A stretch of 64,000 nucleotides of DNA, taken from assembly GCF_000733925.1 (NCBI RefSeq), contig NZ_JPOO01000003.1, forward strand, positions 1,674,001 to 1,738,000, in the 5' to 3' direction. A program made the translations under genes and the position numbers. The notes beneath the pieces were generated by a model. It ran no database searches. It was not told where the DNA came from and saw nothing but the letters and a program-made list of their open reading frames with translations. Positions 17,380 through 25,430 of this stretch are shown one piece after another (position 1 is the first letter of the stretch; each line of letters starts with the position of its first letter). The stretch is from Arenibacter algicola. GTDB lineage: Bacteria > Bacteroidota > Bacteroidia > Flavobacteriales > Flavobacteriaceae.

Positions 17380-17633
17380 TTGTCTGTGTTTTTTTACACA
17401 CCCCTAGCCCCTCTCAAATGGGGAACTTATTTGAGGCAGTATTTCAACCTTTTTAAAACCAATGGACATTGGCACTTAGTTAGAACGTTGTGAAAACAAA
17501 AAATAACCAGTACCAAGACCTTACAAAATCAACCCCATTTATCAATCACAAAATACATAAAGCCATATTCAGCTCCCCTCTCAAGAGGGGGGACTTATTC
17601 GATGCCATTTTTCTGCCCTTTTCGAATTCAATA

Positions 17634-17657
17634 GAAATACAAAATTTAATTCAATAG
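17634..17657 (+). repeat. Right copy of 24-bp direct repeat bounding the array
   Basis: Matches 15218-15241 in 22 of 24 positions and ends in TTAATTCAATAG. It lies 44 bases after the last palindrome (17575-17590) and just upstream of the rarA promoter. Confidence 0.8.
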
Positions 17658-17685
17658 TCTGGCCAAGAATCCATTTTCGGATAAA

Positions 17686-17714
17686 TTGTCATCCCCATAA
17701 ATGTCTTATTTTTG
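17686..17714 (+). promoter_or_regulatory. Promoter of rarA, probably giving a leaderless mRNA
   Basis: TTG (17686-17688) and TATTTTTG (17707-17714), a perfect TAnnTTTG, are 18 bases apart. The predicted transcription start falls at about 17719-17721, on the ATG of MNEPLAERVRP. This argues against the earlier in-frame ATG at 17701. Confidence 0.65.
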
Positions 17715-17718
17715 TTCT

Positions 17719-18996
17719 ATGAACGAGCCGTTAGCAGAAAGGGTACGCCCCAAAACCTTGGAGGATTATATAAGCCAAAATCATTTGGTGGGAGAAAATG
17801 GATCATTGACCCATCAAATAAAAAAAGGAATCCTGCCATCACTGATACTTTGGGGGCCTCCAGGTACTGGGAAAACCACTTTGGCCAATATTATTGCCCA
17901 AGAAAGTGGCCGCCCTTTTTATACCCTTAGTGCCATTAGCAGTGGTGTAAAAGATGTACGGGAAGTTATAGAAAAGGCGAAGCAAAGCGGAGGCCTGTTC
18001 ACTACCAAGAATCCGATACTTTTTATTGATGAAATCCATCGATTTAGCAAATCGCAGCAGGATTCGTTATTAGGGGCCGTGGAAAAAGGATGGGTTACCC
18101 TAATAGGTGCCACCACGGAAAACCCCAGCTTCGAGGTAATTCCCGCGCTACTTTCCCGCTGTCAGGTTTATATTCTAAATCCCTTTGGAAAAGAAGATCT
18201 TGAAGCCATGCTCCACAGGGCAATGACAGAGGATAAGTACTTAAAAACCAAAAAAATAAAACTCAAGGAAACCGAAGCACTACTACGTCTGTCAGGGGGA
18301 GATGGAAGAAAATTGTTAAACATCTTCGAGCTTATCATCAATTCGGAAGAAACGGATACCGTTATTATTACAGATGAACTGGTTTTGAGTAAAATTCAGA
18401 AGAACACCGTTCTTTATGATAAAACCGGCGAGCAACATTACGACATAATCTCTGCCTTTATAAAATCGATAAGGGGAAGTGACCCCAATGCAGCGGTATA
18501 TTGGTTGGCCAGGATGATAGAGGGAGGAGAGGATGTGAAATTTATCGCAAGGCGCCTACTTATTTTGGCTTCCGAAGACATTGGCAATGCCAACCCTACG
18601 GCCCTAGTAATGGCGAATACTACTTTTCAGGCCGTTACTACCATAGGATACCCCGAAGCTAGGATAATATTGAGTCAGTGCGTCATCTATTTGGCCACCT
18701 CACCAAAGAGCAATGCAAGTTATATGGCTATCAACAAGGCCCAGCAAACCGTAAAACAAACAGGGGACCTATCCGTACCCTTGGCATTGCGCAACGCCCC
18801 CACCAAACTAATGAAAGACCTGGGTTACGGGGAAGATTACAAATATGCCCACGACTATGAAAATAATTTTATAGCTGAAGAATTTATGCCCAAGGAAGTA
18901 GCCAGAACAAACTTTTACCGCCCTGGCAATAATCAACGGGAAAATGCCATAAAGGATTTCCTAAAAAAACGGTGGAAAGATAAATATAACCTCTAA
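17719..18996 (+). CDS. rarA: Replication-associated recombination protein A (RarA/MgsA), AAA+ ATPase
   Basis: RarA is a clamp-loader-like AAA+ ATPase that acts at stalled replication forks with SSB and RecA. The 425-residue protein starts MNEPLAERVRPKTLEDYISQ. It has Walker A WGPPGTGKTT (about residue 46), Walker B ILFIDEIHRF, sensor 1 LIGATTENPSFEV and arginine-finger region ALLSRCQVY. The C-terminal tetramerisation domain contains KFIARRLLILASEDIGNANP and GYGEDYKYAHDYE. The start is set by the promoter position and by the family's usual N-terminus. Confidence 0.95.
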   Translation: MNEPLAERVRPKTLEDYISQNHLVGENGSLTHQIKKGILPSLILWGPPGTGKTTLANIIAQESGRPFYTLSAISSGVKDVREVIEKAKQSGGLFTTKNPILFIDEIHRFSKSQQDSLLGAVEKGWVTLIGATTENPSFEVIPALLSRCQVYILNPFGKEDLEAMLHRAMTEDKYLKTKKIKLKETEALLRLSGGDGRKLLNIFELIINSEETDTVIITDELVLSKIQKNTVLYDKTGEQHYDIISAFIKSIRGSDPNAAVYWLARMIEGGEDVKFIARRLLILASEDIGNANPTALVMANTTFQAVTTIGYPEARIILSQCVIYLATSPKSNASYMAINKAQQTVKQTGDLSVPLALRNAPTKLMKDLGYGEDYKYAHDYENNFIAEEFMPKEVARTNFYRPGNNQRENAIKDFLKKRWKDKYNL

Positions 18997-19361
18997 AATT
19001 GGTTCAACCCCTGTTATGCCCTGGTTTATCCATAAAAGGTATTAAACCTCAGGGCAAGCCTGTCTGTCGACAAAGGCAGGCCCTGAACCCAATAATAGGA
19101 ATCGACCCAAGGGTCGAGGTATTGAACCAAGATCCCGCCGAAAAAGGCGGGATTAGTTCAACTTGCAATTTTAAGTGCGTCTTTTTGACTTCTCAAAATT
19201 GAGTTTCACTAATAAATTATAAATTGTAATCCTTTGATATCCAATCCCTAAGGTCTCGACTGCGCTCGACCGGACAATACTATTTAATTATAAAATGACC
19301 CCCTCAAACTCACTCTAGAGGTTATTCGTTTCGCTGACTCCATTAACTATAGGGAAGAATC
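18997..19361. repeat. Gene-free spacer with REP-like palindromes
   Basis: Three palindromes stand in this 365-base spacer between convergent genes. A complex one lies at 19050-19085 (CAGGG...CCCTG enclosing GCCTG...CAGGC with GTCGAC in the loop). TCGACCC-AA-GGGTCGA is at 19102-19117. ATCCCGCC-GAAAAA-GGCGGGAT is at 19132-19153. A motif TCGACTGCGCTCGA lies near 19256-19269. They resemble the dispersed REP-like units at 48.6 and 50.5 kb. The short protein-like frame across them is not credible. One of the hairpins may end rarA transcription. Confidence 0.6.
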
Positions 19362-20234
19362 TTAGAATTTAATATTCAACTCTTGTCCCATTAATTTATC
19401 ACCATCGTAGTATTCAAAGTACCATTTGTCTCCCTTTTTCAAAACCACACCACTATTTACATCCCCTTCGGCAATAAAGAAATTGGCCTGGGTGGTAGCG
19501 TACATCCTTAATGCTATTTTAGGGGTGCTATCTACCAATTGAAATCCGTTTGGAATAGCCTGCGCATATAATACCCCAGCCTGTTCTGTTTTGTAATCCA
19601 CATTAGGCAATGCCATAGCAGGCTTATTTTCTGCTTTAGTAATATTGGACTGAACCGGTTCCATGCTTTTGTAGGACTGTTCCTCTAAGGTGGCTTTTTG
19701 TTCAACCACCGGGTTAGGCATATTTTGTTTTGGTGCTACACTGGCCTTCTCTTCAATTCTTTTAACATCATTCTTAAAGCTCACGGTAGCGGGTAAAGTA
19801 TCGCCAGTAGGCTCAAATTTATATCCTAGGCCGGACAAGGACACAAAGCATTCCTTTATTGCCTCCGAAAAGGCCGATTTATAATCTTTTTCCTTGCTAC
19901 TACCTTCTACCGTGGTGTAAACCACATTAGACTGACAATCCTTGAGCGTAAGGGTTACCTTAGTAGTAAACATGGATGAATCGTCCTTAAGGTTCAAAAG
20001 CAGACCAAGACATCTGTTCGCCAACAGATCCGCGGGCATATCATTGTCATAAACTGCCGTAAAGCCATTTTCGACAAGATTATATTTGATCATAGTACTT
20101 GTCTGATACTGATTTTCATTTTTAAAAGCTTCAAATTTGGTCGGAACTATAATGTACTTGTATTTGTTTAATTCGGCTTGTGACATGCCATAAAAGCCAC
20201 ACATTAAAATAAGCGGCAAAATAAAGTTTTTCAT
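19362..20234 (-). CDS. Secreted protein of unknown function
   Basis: The 290-residue reading begins MKNFILPLILMCGFYGMSQA, a signal peptide with a cleavage site after about SQA. The frame is open further upstream, but earlier Met codons (20237, 20249, 20300) only add a charged stretch before the signal. Residues about 25-140 (YKYIIVPTKFEAFKNENQYQ, AVYDNDMPADLL, SAFSEAIKECFVSL) look like a compact domain. A Lys/Glu-rich linker and a C-terminal domain (GFQLVDSTPKIALRMYATT, YFEYYDGDKLMGQELNIKF) follow. I do not recognise the family. A periplasmic or envelope role is likely, and it lies downstream of the DUF5723 barrel gene on the same strand. Confidence 0.7.
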   Translation of the reverse strand: MKNFILPLILMCGFYGMSQAELNKYKYIIVPTKFEAFKNENQYQTSTMIKYNLVENGFTAVYDNDMPADLLANRCLGLLLNLKDDSSMFTTKVTLTLKDCQSNVVYTTVEGSSKEKDYKSAFSEAIKECFVSLSGLGYKFEPTGDTLPATVSFKNDVKRIEEKASVAPKQNMPNPVVEQKATLEEQSYKSMEPVQSNITKAENKPAMALPNVDYKTEQAGVLYAQAIPNGFQLVDSTPKIALRMYATTQANFFIAEGDVNSGVVLKKGDKWYFEYYDGDKLMGQELNIKF

Positions 20235-20476
20235 CATTTCAAATTTCATTGTTAGTGTTGATAATGTCGCCCGCTGCTCCTTGAATTTCATATTGTACAA
20301 AATAAAAAGGCAACTCCATCCTTTTGAGATCCATCCACGGGCGAAAATTAATAGACTTAAATAATAATTAGAGCAAAAACTAAACCAATACGGCTTTTTT
20401 ACATTAAATACTTTGAAAAATATTCCCTAGAAAGGAGCATTTAAATATATTAAGGTTGGTTGCAATAGTTACAATA

Positions 20477-21913
20477 TTATTTCTTCCCCCAAGATATAAT
20501 ATTTAATCCTAATTGAAAAGAGGAGTAATGACTATCCGCTAGGTTATTATAGGCCAATAGGTTATCTGCCATAACATAGATGTTTACGGGGCCCGCCTGT
20601 AGATTAAGTCCCAAACCAATATTGCTCCAGGAAAACTTATCTACGGTGTAGGTTGTTTTTAGTGCCAAAGCCCTTCCAAATCTTCGTAAATAAAAGGCGG
20701 TAAGCGCAGCTTGTGGCCCTCTCGGCCTGTTGATCACATACAATTGTCCGCCAACACCATTGGCGTATTTGGTATAATCCTTTCTTTTTGACACCATATA
20801 ATTACAGTCGCAATCCATACTTTGATTAGTGGGCTCTCCCCAATTATAACGTAGGGAACCATACAGTTTGGTAGGTCTAAAATAAATATAGCTCTTATTA
20901 TTGGTTCCGTGGGGAACCAAAGCATCTACCTCATCCACTAAATCTTGCCAAAAATCGTCATTGGAGTTCGAAAATGCATCCGGTAAAATAACTTCTATCC
21001 CCTCAACTGTGGCATTGCCCTTTATGGTATAATTTTTAACGTCGGTGGAACTATAAATAAACCCAAGGTCCAACAAACTTCCGGTTATTACGGTTTGCTT
21101 GTTAAGTTTATAAGTAAATCCCAGATCGATACCAAATCCCAAATCTCCACCAAAAAATAGTCTTCTGGTCAAAATTCCAGGTAATAGAGAACTATCATTG
21201 TCAATAGCATCCTCTATTTCATTTAGACCTGAGGACCTTAGTTCCAGGTCGGCATCAATGGTATTGGCCAAGAGGTTATTCTGCCCTTCATTGGTTACAA
21301 AATAGCCCTTGTTTTTGGTGGACGAAAAATTGAAGGCACTAGAATATATTTTTGCCCTTCCACCAAGGGTCAGGGCCCCATCAACTCTTTTGTTTATTCC
21401 GAAATGAAACACATTGAGCATCTCCCCACGTGTTTTTAAATGCCCGAGATCAAATTTTCTTCCCAATTGATCGGCGTTGCCTTCAAAGGCCAGGATAGCA
21501 TAATCCTTAAACCAATAGCCTATAGCATCACCTTCGTTGTAAATCCCAAAAGAATAGAAATTATCCCTATTACGGCCGCGAAAACCTCCATTCAGCAACT
21601 CCACCTGATAAGTACCGCTAAGTTCGTCACGGGTGCTCATACCATATATGGCCCGCTCCCTGACCTTCACGTTAAAATCCACTCCGTCGTCCGCAAACAG
21701 ATCGTTTACCGTAAGCCCACTACTACCGGCCTGAAATGAAATTCCCGATAATACGGGGATTCCGGCATACCATTGAAAGTCCGTTGACATTCCAGGATTG
21801 ATCATTAACGCTTGGGGGATCTCAGTAAAATCGTACAGTATTTGCTTGTTCTGGGCAGTAACAAAAATACAGCCCAGTAACCAGGATAATAAGACGAGTT
21901 TAACTTGTCTCAT
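20477..21913 (-). CDS. DUF5723-family outer-membrane beta-barrel protein
   Basis: The 478-residue protein has a signal peptide (VLLSWLLGCIFVTAQ) followed by EIPQALMINPGMSTDFQWYAG, typical of the DUF5723/PorP-like group of Bacteroidota barrels. Aromatic strand patterns then run to the C-terminal YSSFQLGLNIISWGKK. The function of the family is not known. Its start overlaps the stop of the preceding lipoprotein gene by 4 bases (ATGA), so the two are translationally coupled and probably form one envelope complex. Confidence 0.8.
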   Translation of the reverse strand: MRQVKLVLLSWLLGCIFVTAQNKQILYDFTEIPQALMINPGMSTDFQWYAGIPVLSGISFQAGSSGLTVNDLFADDGVDFNVKVRERAIYGMSTRDELSGTYQVELLNGGFRGRNRDNFYSFGIYNEGDAIGYWFKDYAILAFEGNADQLGRKFDLGHLKTRGEMLNVFHFGINKRVDGALTLGGRAKIYSSAFNFSSTKNKGYFVTNEGQNNLLANTIDADLELRSSGLNEIEDAIDNDSSLLPGILTRRLFFGGDLGFGIDLGFTYKLNKQTVITGSLLDLGFIYSSTDVKNYTIKGNATVEGIEVILPDAFSNSNDDFWQDLVDEVDALVPHGTNNKSYIYFRPTKLYGSLRYNWGEPTNQSMDCDCNYMVSKRKDYTKYANGVGGQLYVINRPRGPQAALTAFYLRRFGRALALKTTYTVDKFSWSNIGLGLNLQAGPVNIYVMADNLLAYNNLADSHYSSFQLGLNIISWGKK

Positions 21914-22452
21914 TTTAAACGAAGTCTGAATTTTCCACTGGACCTAAAAATAATTTTTGGATCCGGGAGGTTGGAAACGCTACTATTATCTCCTAAATTA
22001 AGGACACTTACCTTTATACTTGAGGTATTTTTTATAATTTCTATGCTTCGTCCGGTACCAGTACCATAGGCCACCTGCAATTGCACAAGGGGCGTTGGCG
22101 CCGGATCTACATGAAAATATTGGGTATCCAGTGTATTCCCACCTTCATCCAAAAATTCAACCGTGGCCTCCATTTCCTTACTGGTGGTATTCTCTATTTC
22201 ATAAAATATAAAGCCATCCAAAACTCGGTCCGAGAAGGCATCTTCACTAAAACCGTCAAAATTAAAATCTTGGGAATAAAAATCCTGTCCCTGAATTTCA
22301 TTCAACAACCTTTCTGGCGATTCTATATACAATATACTCGCCTCTACCGTAGGAATAATTTCCAAATCATCATATTGATCGAAGTTTTGCCTTTCTATAC
22401 AGGAATAGAGCGCAAGCATAATAATGGCGGGAAGTAAAATTCTATTTTTCAT
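21910..22452 (-). CDS. Lipoprotein coupled to the DUF5723 barrel
   Basis: The 180-residue product starts MKNRILLPAIIMLALYSCIE with a lipobox Cys at residue 18. The mature part contains LEIIPTVEASILYIESPERL and a beta-rich segment ending FRSSGKFRLRLK. The frame is open 7 codons upstream (to 22473), but the signal peptide fits the ATG at 22452. The 4-base overlap with the DUF5723 gene suggests a paired function. No family recognised. Confidence 0.75.
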   Translation of the reverse strand: MKNRILLPAIIMLALYSCIERQNFDQYDDLEIIPTVEASILYIESPERLLNEIQGQDFYSQDFNFDGFSEDAFSDRVLDGFIFYEIENTTSKEMEATVEFLDEGGNTLDTQYFHVDPAPTPLVQLQVAYGTGTGRSIEIIKNTSSIKVSVLNLGDNSSVSNLPDPKIIFRSSGKFRLRLK

Positions 22453-22516
22453 ACCAAAACCTTCCAAGAACAACTACTGGTACCGTGTTGTTATAGTGTT
22501 ACTCTAAATTATAACT

Positions 22517-23206
22517 CTATAAATAAGATTTTATTTCACTTAAATCGTGAATCATGTCGCAATATTCGTGCTTTGGTTCATTATTGGCGTTGAAATGAAG
22601 GGTATGAAGCCCTACCGACTTTGCTCCCAAAATATCTGCCTCCAAACTGTCACCGATCATCAAGGATTTCTGGGGCAGCACCTTGGCCTTTTCAAGTGCC
22701 AATCTAAAGATAATTGGGTTGGGCTTTTTAACACCGGCCATTTCTGAATTAATTATATGCTCAAAATAATTGTGAATATTGGAGCTGTGTAATTTTTTGT
22801 ACTGTATTTCCTGAAAACCGTTAGTGATAATATGTAATTTATAATTCGGCTTCAAATAGTCCAAAACTTCTGTTGTATTGGGGAAAAGATGGTTGTATGA
22901 TGACAAATACTCAATATATTGATCGGATAAAACATCAATTAATTCATTGGATATGGTATACCCTAGCCTATCAAAGGTAATTTTCAATCTTTGGAACCTC
23001 AATTCATTTTTGGTTATTTTCCCTTCCCGATAAAGCTTCCAAAATTCAAAATTTAAAGGGATATATACCTTTAAAAAATCGTTGAGCTCCACATTGACAG
23101 AGTTCTCCGAAAGAATTTTTTGAAAAGTCAGGGCGGAGTTTCTCTCAAAATCCCATAGGGTATGGTCCAAATCAAAAAAAACATCTGTAACAAGATTCTT
23201 AAACAT
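22517..23206 (-). CDS. YjjG-type HAD noncanonical pyrimidine nucleotidase
   Basis: YjjG-type enzymes dephosphorylate pyrimidine nucleoside monophosphates, including damaged or noncanonical ones. The 229-residue protein has HAD motif I VFFDLDHTLWDF (DxDxT), motif II HIITNGF, motif III lysine in GVKKPNPIIF and motif IV MIGDSLEADILGA. The helical cap lies between motifs I and II. Its start overlaps the end of the next upstream gene by 8 bases, so the two are co-transcribed. Confidence 0.88.
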   Translation of the reverse strand: MFKNLVTDVFFDLDHTLWDFERNSALTFQKILSENSVNVELNDFLKVYIPLNFEFWKLYREGKITKNELRFQRLKITFDRLGYTISNELIDVLSDQYIEYLSSYNHLFPNTTEVLDYLKPNYKLHIITNGFQEIQYKKLHSSNIHNYFEHIINSEMAGVKKPNPIIFRLALEKAKVLPQKSLMIGDSLEADILGAKSVGLHTLHFNANNEPKHEYCDMIHDLSEIKSYL

Positions 23207-24494
23207 TTACTCGTTTTAGGATACTACTATATAATTTCTTCCAATTCAATTTGCTTTCACCCCCAATCAATTCATTTGAAAAAACTGTTATGAACTTGCC
23301 GTTCACCTTTTTTGTTTCCAAATAAAGTCTCTCCACAGCGGAAAAGGCCTCCGTTCTATTTCTATATTTCAACAAGCCATAATCGTGCACCGCAAAAGGA
23401 TGTATCTTAATGGGCTGCTGAACTTCCAAAGGGATATCATAAAAATAAAAAGGCGTACAGGTACCTGCCCTAAATCCAATTTCATGGGTGTATCCCATGG
23501 TATAGTCGTCCGTAAAACCAGCTTCGATCAAATTCCTATATGTTTCTGGAATGTCTACCCTGTTATAGCGCATACGGGAACTACCAACAGGCCTATTGAT
23601 TACATTGGCCAGATTTTTTTTCTCCTCCTTGAGCAGGGCTATATCATTAAAGGAACTATAGGAACAGGACAAAGAAACCTTATCGTAGTCTGCTACAGAT
23701 TTAATTAGGTGCTTAAATTTATTATTGTTGGGGGACACATTTTTGTCGTAAGTGGAATACTCCGCAAACTGGAAAAAAAACATGCCCTTTACCTTGTTGT
23801 TCTTGTGCAATTCTATTAGTTCGAAAAAATTGTCATAAGGATCCTTTTTCAAATTTACCCATACCGAAACCCTATCAAAAACCCTGCGGATCTTTAGGGA
23901 AGCCAAATCGAAAAGAAATCCAGACATACCACGGACAAATCCTCTATGGGCAAAACAATGGGAACTGGATACATCTATGATGGAGGTATAAGTATAATTT
24001 CTTGGTCTGTGTTTAAGATCCTTGAATTTTACCTTTAATGCAAACAATAGTTTTTGGGCCCAAATGTCTACCAACGGCTTTTCCAGAAAATCGTGCTGAA
24101 AGGCCAAACTGTCCTTGGGTGAAAATCTACCATGCATATCCTTTACGTGGGGCAAATACTCTTCGTACCTACTCAACATGTAAAAACTTGCAGAAAAAAT
24201 ATCGAAGGGCAGATTACTTCTGTCCCCGGTAGCAAAAAAACAAGGCGTACCATCCCAATCCGCCAAATATATCTGTATGTCGTTAATTCCCTGCTCAAAC
24301 AACAGGTCGTTGCTCCGCACAAAGAATTCGTTCTGTAAAGGCTGTTTGGTGTATGTTATCTTTGGCCCGGTATGTTTAATAAAATCCTCAACTTTGGTAG
24401 TGTAGCTAACCTCTATTCCCAAAATAGTTGTAAATATATGCCGCATAATATAACTGAAGCGATGTGTAATTTTATGGGTATAGATGAGCAACAT
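23199..24494 (-). CDS. DUF7033/polysaccharide-deacetylase-like protein, possibly inactive
   Basis: The 431-residue protein matches the Flavobacteriia family with an N-terminal DUF7033 domain and a C-terminal NodB-like barrel: YTYTSIIDVSSSHCFAHRGF, KGMFFFQFAEYSTYDKN, and PETYRNLIEAGFTDDYTMGY followed by IGFRAGTCTPF. In relatives as I recall them, the first block reads IDVDNA and a later one SRQH. Here they read IDVSSS and SRMRYN, so the metal-binding set seems altered. A second Met at residue 17 (MRHIFTTILG) is a plausible start. Substrate unknown. Confidence 0.75.
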   Translation of the reverse strand: MLLIYTHKITHRFSYIMRHIFTTILGIEVSYTTKVEDFIKHTGPKITYTKQPLQNEFFVRSNDLLFEQGINDIQIYLADWDGTPCFFATGDRSNLPFDIFSASFYMLSRYEEYLPHVKDMHGRFSPKDSLAFQHDFLEKPLVDIWAQKLLFALKVKFKDLKHRPRNYTYTSIIDVSSSHCFAHRGFVRGMSGFLFDLASLKIRRVFDRVSVWVNLKKDPYDNFFELIELHKNNKVKGMFFFQFAEYSTYDKNVSPNNNKFKHLIKSVADYDKVSLSCSYSSFNDIALLKEEKKNLANVINRPVGSSRMRYNRVDIPETYRNLIEAGFTDDYTMGYTHEIGFRAGTCTPFYFYDIPLEVQQPIKIHPFAVHDYGLLKYRNRTEAFSAVERLYLETKKVNGKFITVFSNELIGGESKLNWKKLYSSILKRVNV

Positions 24495-24578
24495 AATTAT
24501 TTACTTAGTCCTTTAAAAAAGCCCTGCATTTTTGATTTTGGAAGTCTCTGACCAAAACCATAGATCGCAAGCTCCATT

Positions 24579-25277
24579 TTAAAGGATATTTTCATCTGCA
24601 AAACTAAAGTATTCTTTCTGTGTGATGATGATATGGTCCAAAACTTTTATATCCAAGGCCTCTGCAGCTACTTTTAGTTTTCTTGTAATCTGCTTATCGG
24701 CCTCACTAGGCCTTAAGGTACCTGAAGGATGGTTATGGGCCAAAATCAGTCCTACTGCACCCAACTCCAATGCCTGTTTTAAAACTAAGCGAACATCTAC
24801 CAATGTCCCGGTAATCCCCCCCTTACTAAGTTGCCCAGCCTGAAGCACTGCGTTGGAATTATTCAGAAAAACTATCCAAAATTCCTCATGTGGCAGCTCG
24901 CCCATCTTAGGCTGTAAAAGTTCAAAGACATTTTTACTACTGCTGATTTTTGTTATTTTTTGAGCCTCTTCTCCCCTGCGTCTCCTCCCTATTTCCAGGG
25001 CAGCAGCGATAGAAACCGCCTTGGCCTCCCCAATTCCCTTAAATTGCATAAGCTGTTTAATGGACAATTTCCCCAGTTCGTTCAGATTGTTGTTTACCGA
25101 GGCCAATATGCGTTTCGAAAGCTCCACGGCACTTTCATTGCGACTACCCGAGCCTATTAGTATGGCTATCAATTCCGCATCGGAGAGGACGGATTTTCCT
25201 TTTTGCAACAATTTCTCACGAGGCTTATCATCATCGGACCAATGTTTAATAGAGAAAGAAGATGGTTGTTGTTGCAT
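24579..25277 (-). CDS. radC: RadC-family (UPF0758) JAB/MPN-domain protein
   Basis: The 232-residue protein has a UPF0758 N-terminal domain (WSDDDKPREKLL, DAELIAILIGSG) and a helix-hairpin-helix (FKGIGEAKAVSIAAALEIGR). A JAMM metalloprotease-like core follows, with HNHPSGTLRPSEAD (His-x-His and Asp ligands) and the upstream Glu in LPHEEFW. Although named after DNA repair, the true role of RadC proteins is unclear. It stands alone between the DUF7033 gene and a terminator. Confidence 0.92.
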   Translation of the reverse strand: MQQQPSSFSIKHWSDDDKPREKLLQKGKSVLSDAELIAILIGSGSRNESAVELSKRILASVNNNLNELGKLSIKQLMQFKGIGEAKAVSIAAALEIGRRRRGEEAQKITKISSSKNVFELLQPKMGELPHEEFWIVFLNNSNAVLQAGQLSKGGITGTLVDVRLVLKQALELGAVGLILAHNHPSGTLRPSEADKQITRKLKVAAEALDIKVLDHIIITQKEYFSFADENIL

Positions 25278-25358
25278 AACCTAAAGATAAGAATCTTATG
25301 GTTTTATCATAATCAGAAAATTAAATTTTAAAATGGCCGGCAACATAAACTCCTACAT

Positions 25359-25403
25359 AAAAAAAGCCCATCCGCCATTCCGATAAAAAATGGCCTATGG
25401 GCT
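25359..25403 (-). terminator. Intrinsic terminator of the oxidoreductase operon
   Basis: On the minus strand AGCCCAT (25403-25397) and ATGGGCT (25371-25365) pair, with an inner CCATT/AATGG helix, followed by seven T residues (25365-25359). It lies 28 bases after the stop of the gene at 25431. Confidence 0.88.
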
Positions 25404-25430
25404 CCTATGATTTAGGTCTAATATTAAATT

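Larger units (their letters stand above)
15218..17657. repeat. Array of 167-bp tandem repeats with three DUF559 nuclease cassettes
   Basis: The 16-bp palindrome CCCCTCTCAAGAGGGG (or its complement) recurs at 15283, 15450, 15880, 16047, 16214, 16644, 16811, 16978, 17408 and 17575. The steps are exactly 167 or 430 bases, so the whole pattern repeats every 764 bases (167+167+430). Each 430-base step is a DUF559 gene cassette and each 167-base step is noncoding, with conserved text such as CATTTATCCATCACAAAATA. Copies at 16047, 16811 and 17408 have worn palindromes. Copies 1 and 2 of the cassette are nearly identical, implying recent amplification. The array is bounded by 24-bp direct repeats and fills the space between the rhomboid gene and rarA. 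Confidence 0.92.

Noticed and set aside
15627..17493. Three plus-strand frames of 112 codons in the DUF559 array
   Set aside because: They are the antisense reading of the DUF559 genes and run into the noncoding repeat; the minus-strand proteins have a recognisable family.
15218..17657. CRISPR-like array (regularly spaced palindromic repeats)
   Set aside because: The sequences between palindromes are themselves repeated copies, the step is 167 bases, and there are no cas genes, so it is a tandem repeat array.
18999..19202. 67-codon frame after rarA
   Set aside because: It runs through three palindromes and has no protein-like character.
24579..25277. Anti-plasmid or phage-defence role for RadC
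   Set aside because: Nothing in the neighbourhood suggests a defence island; it is an ordinary chromosomal RadC.
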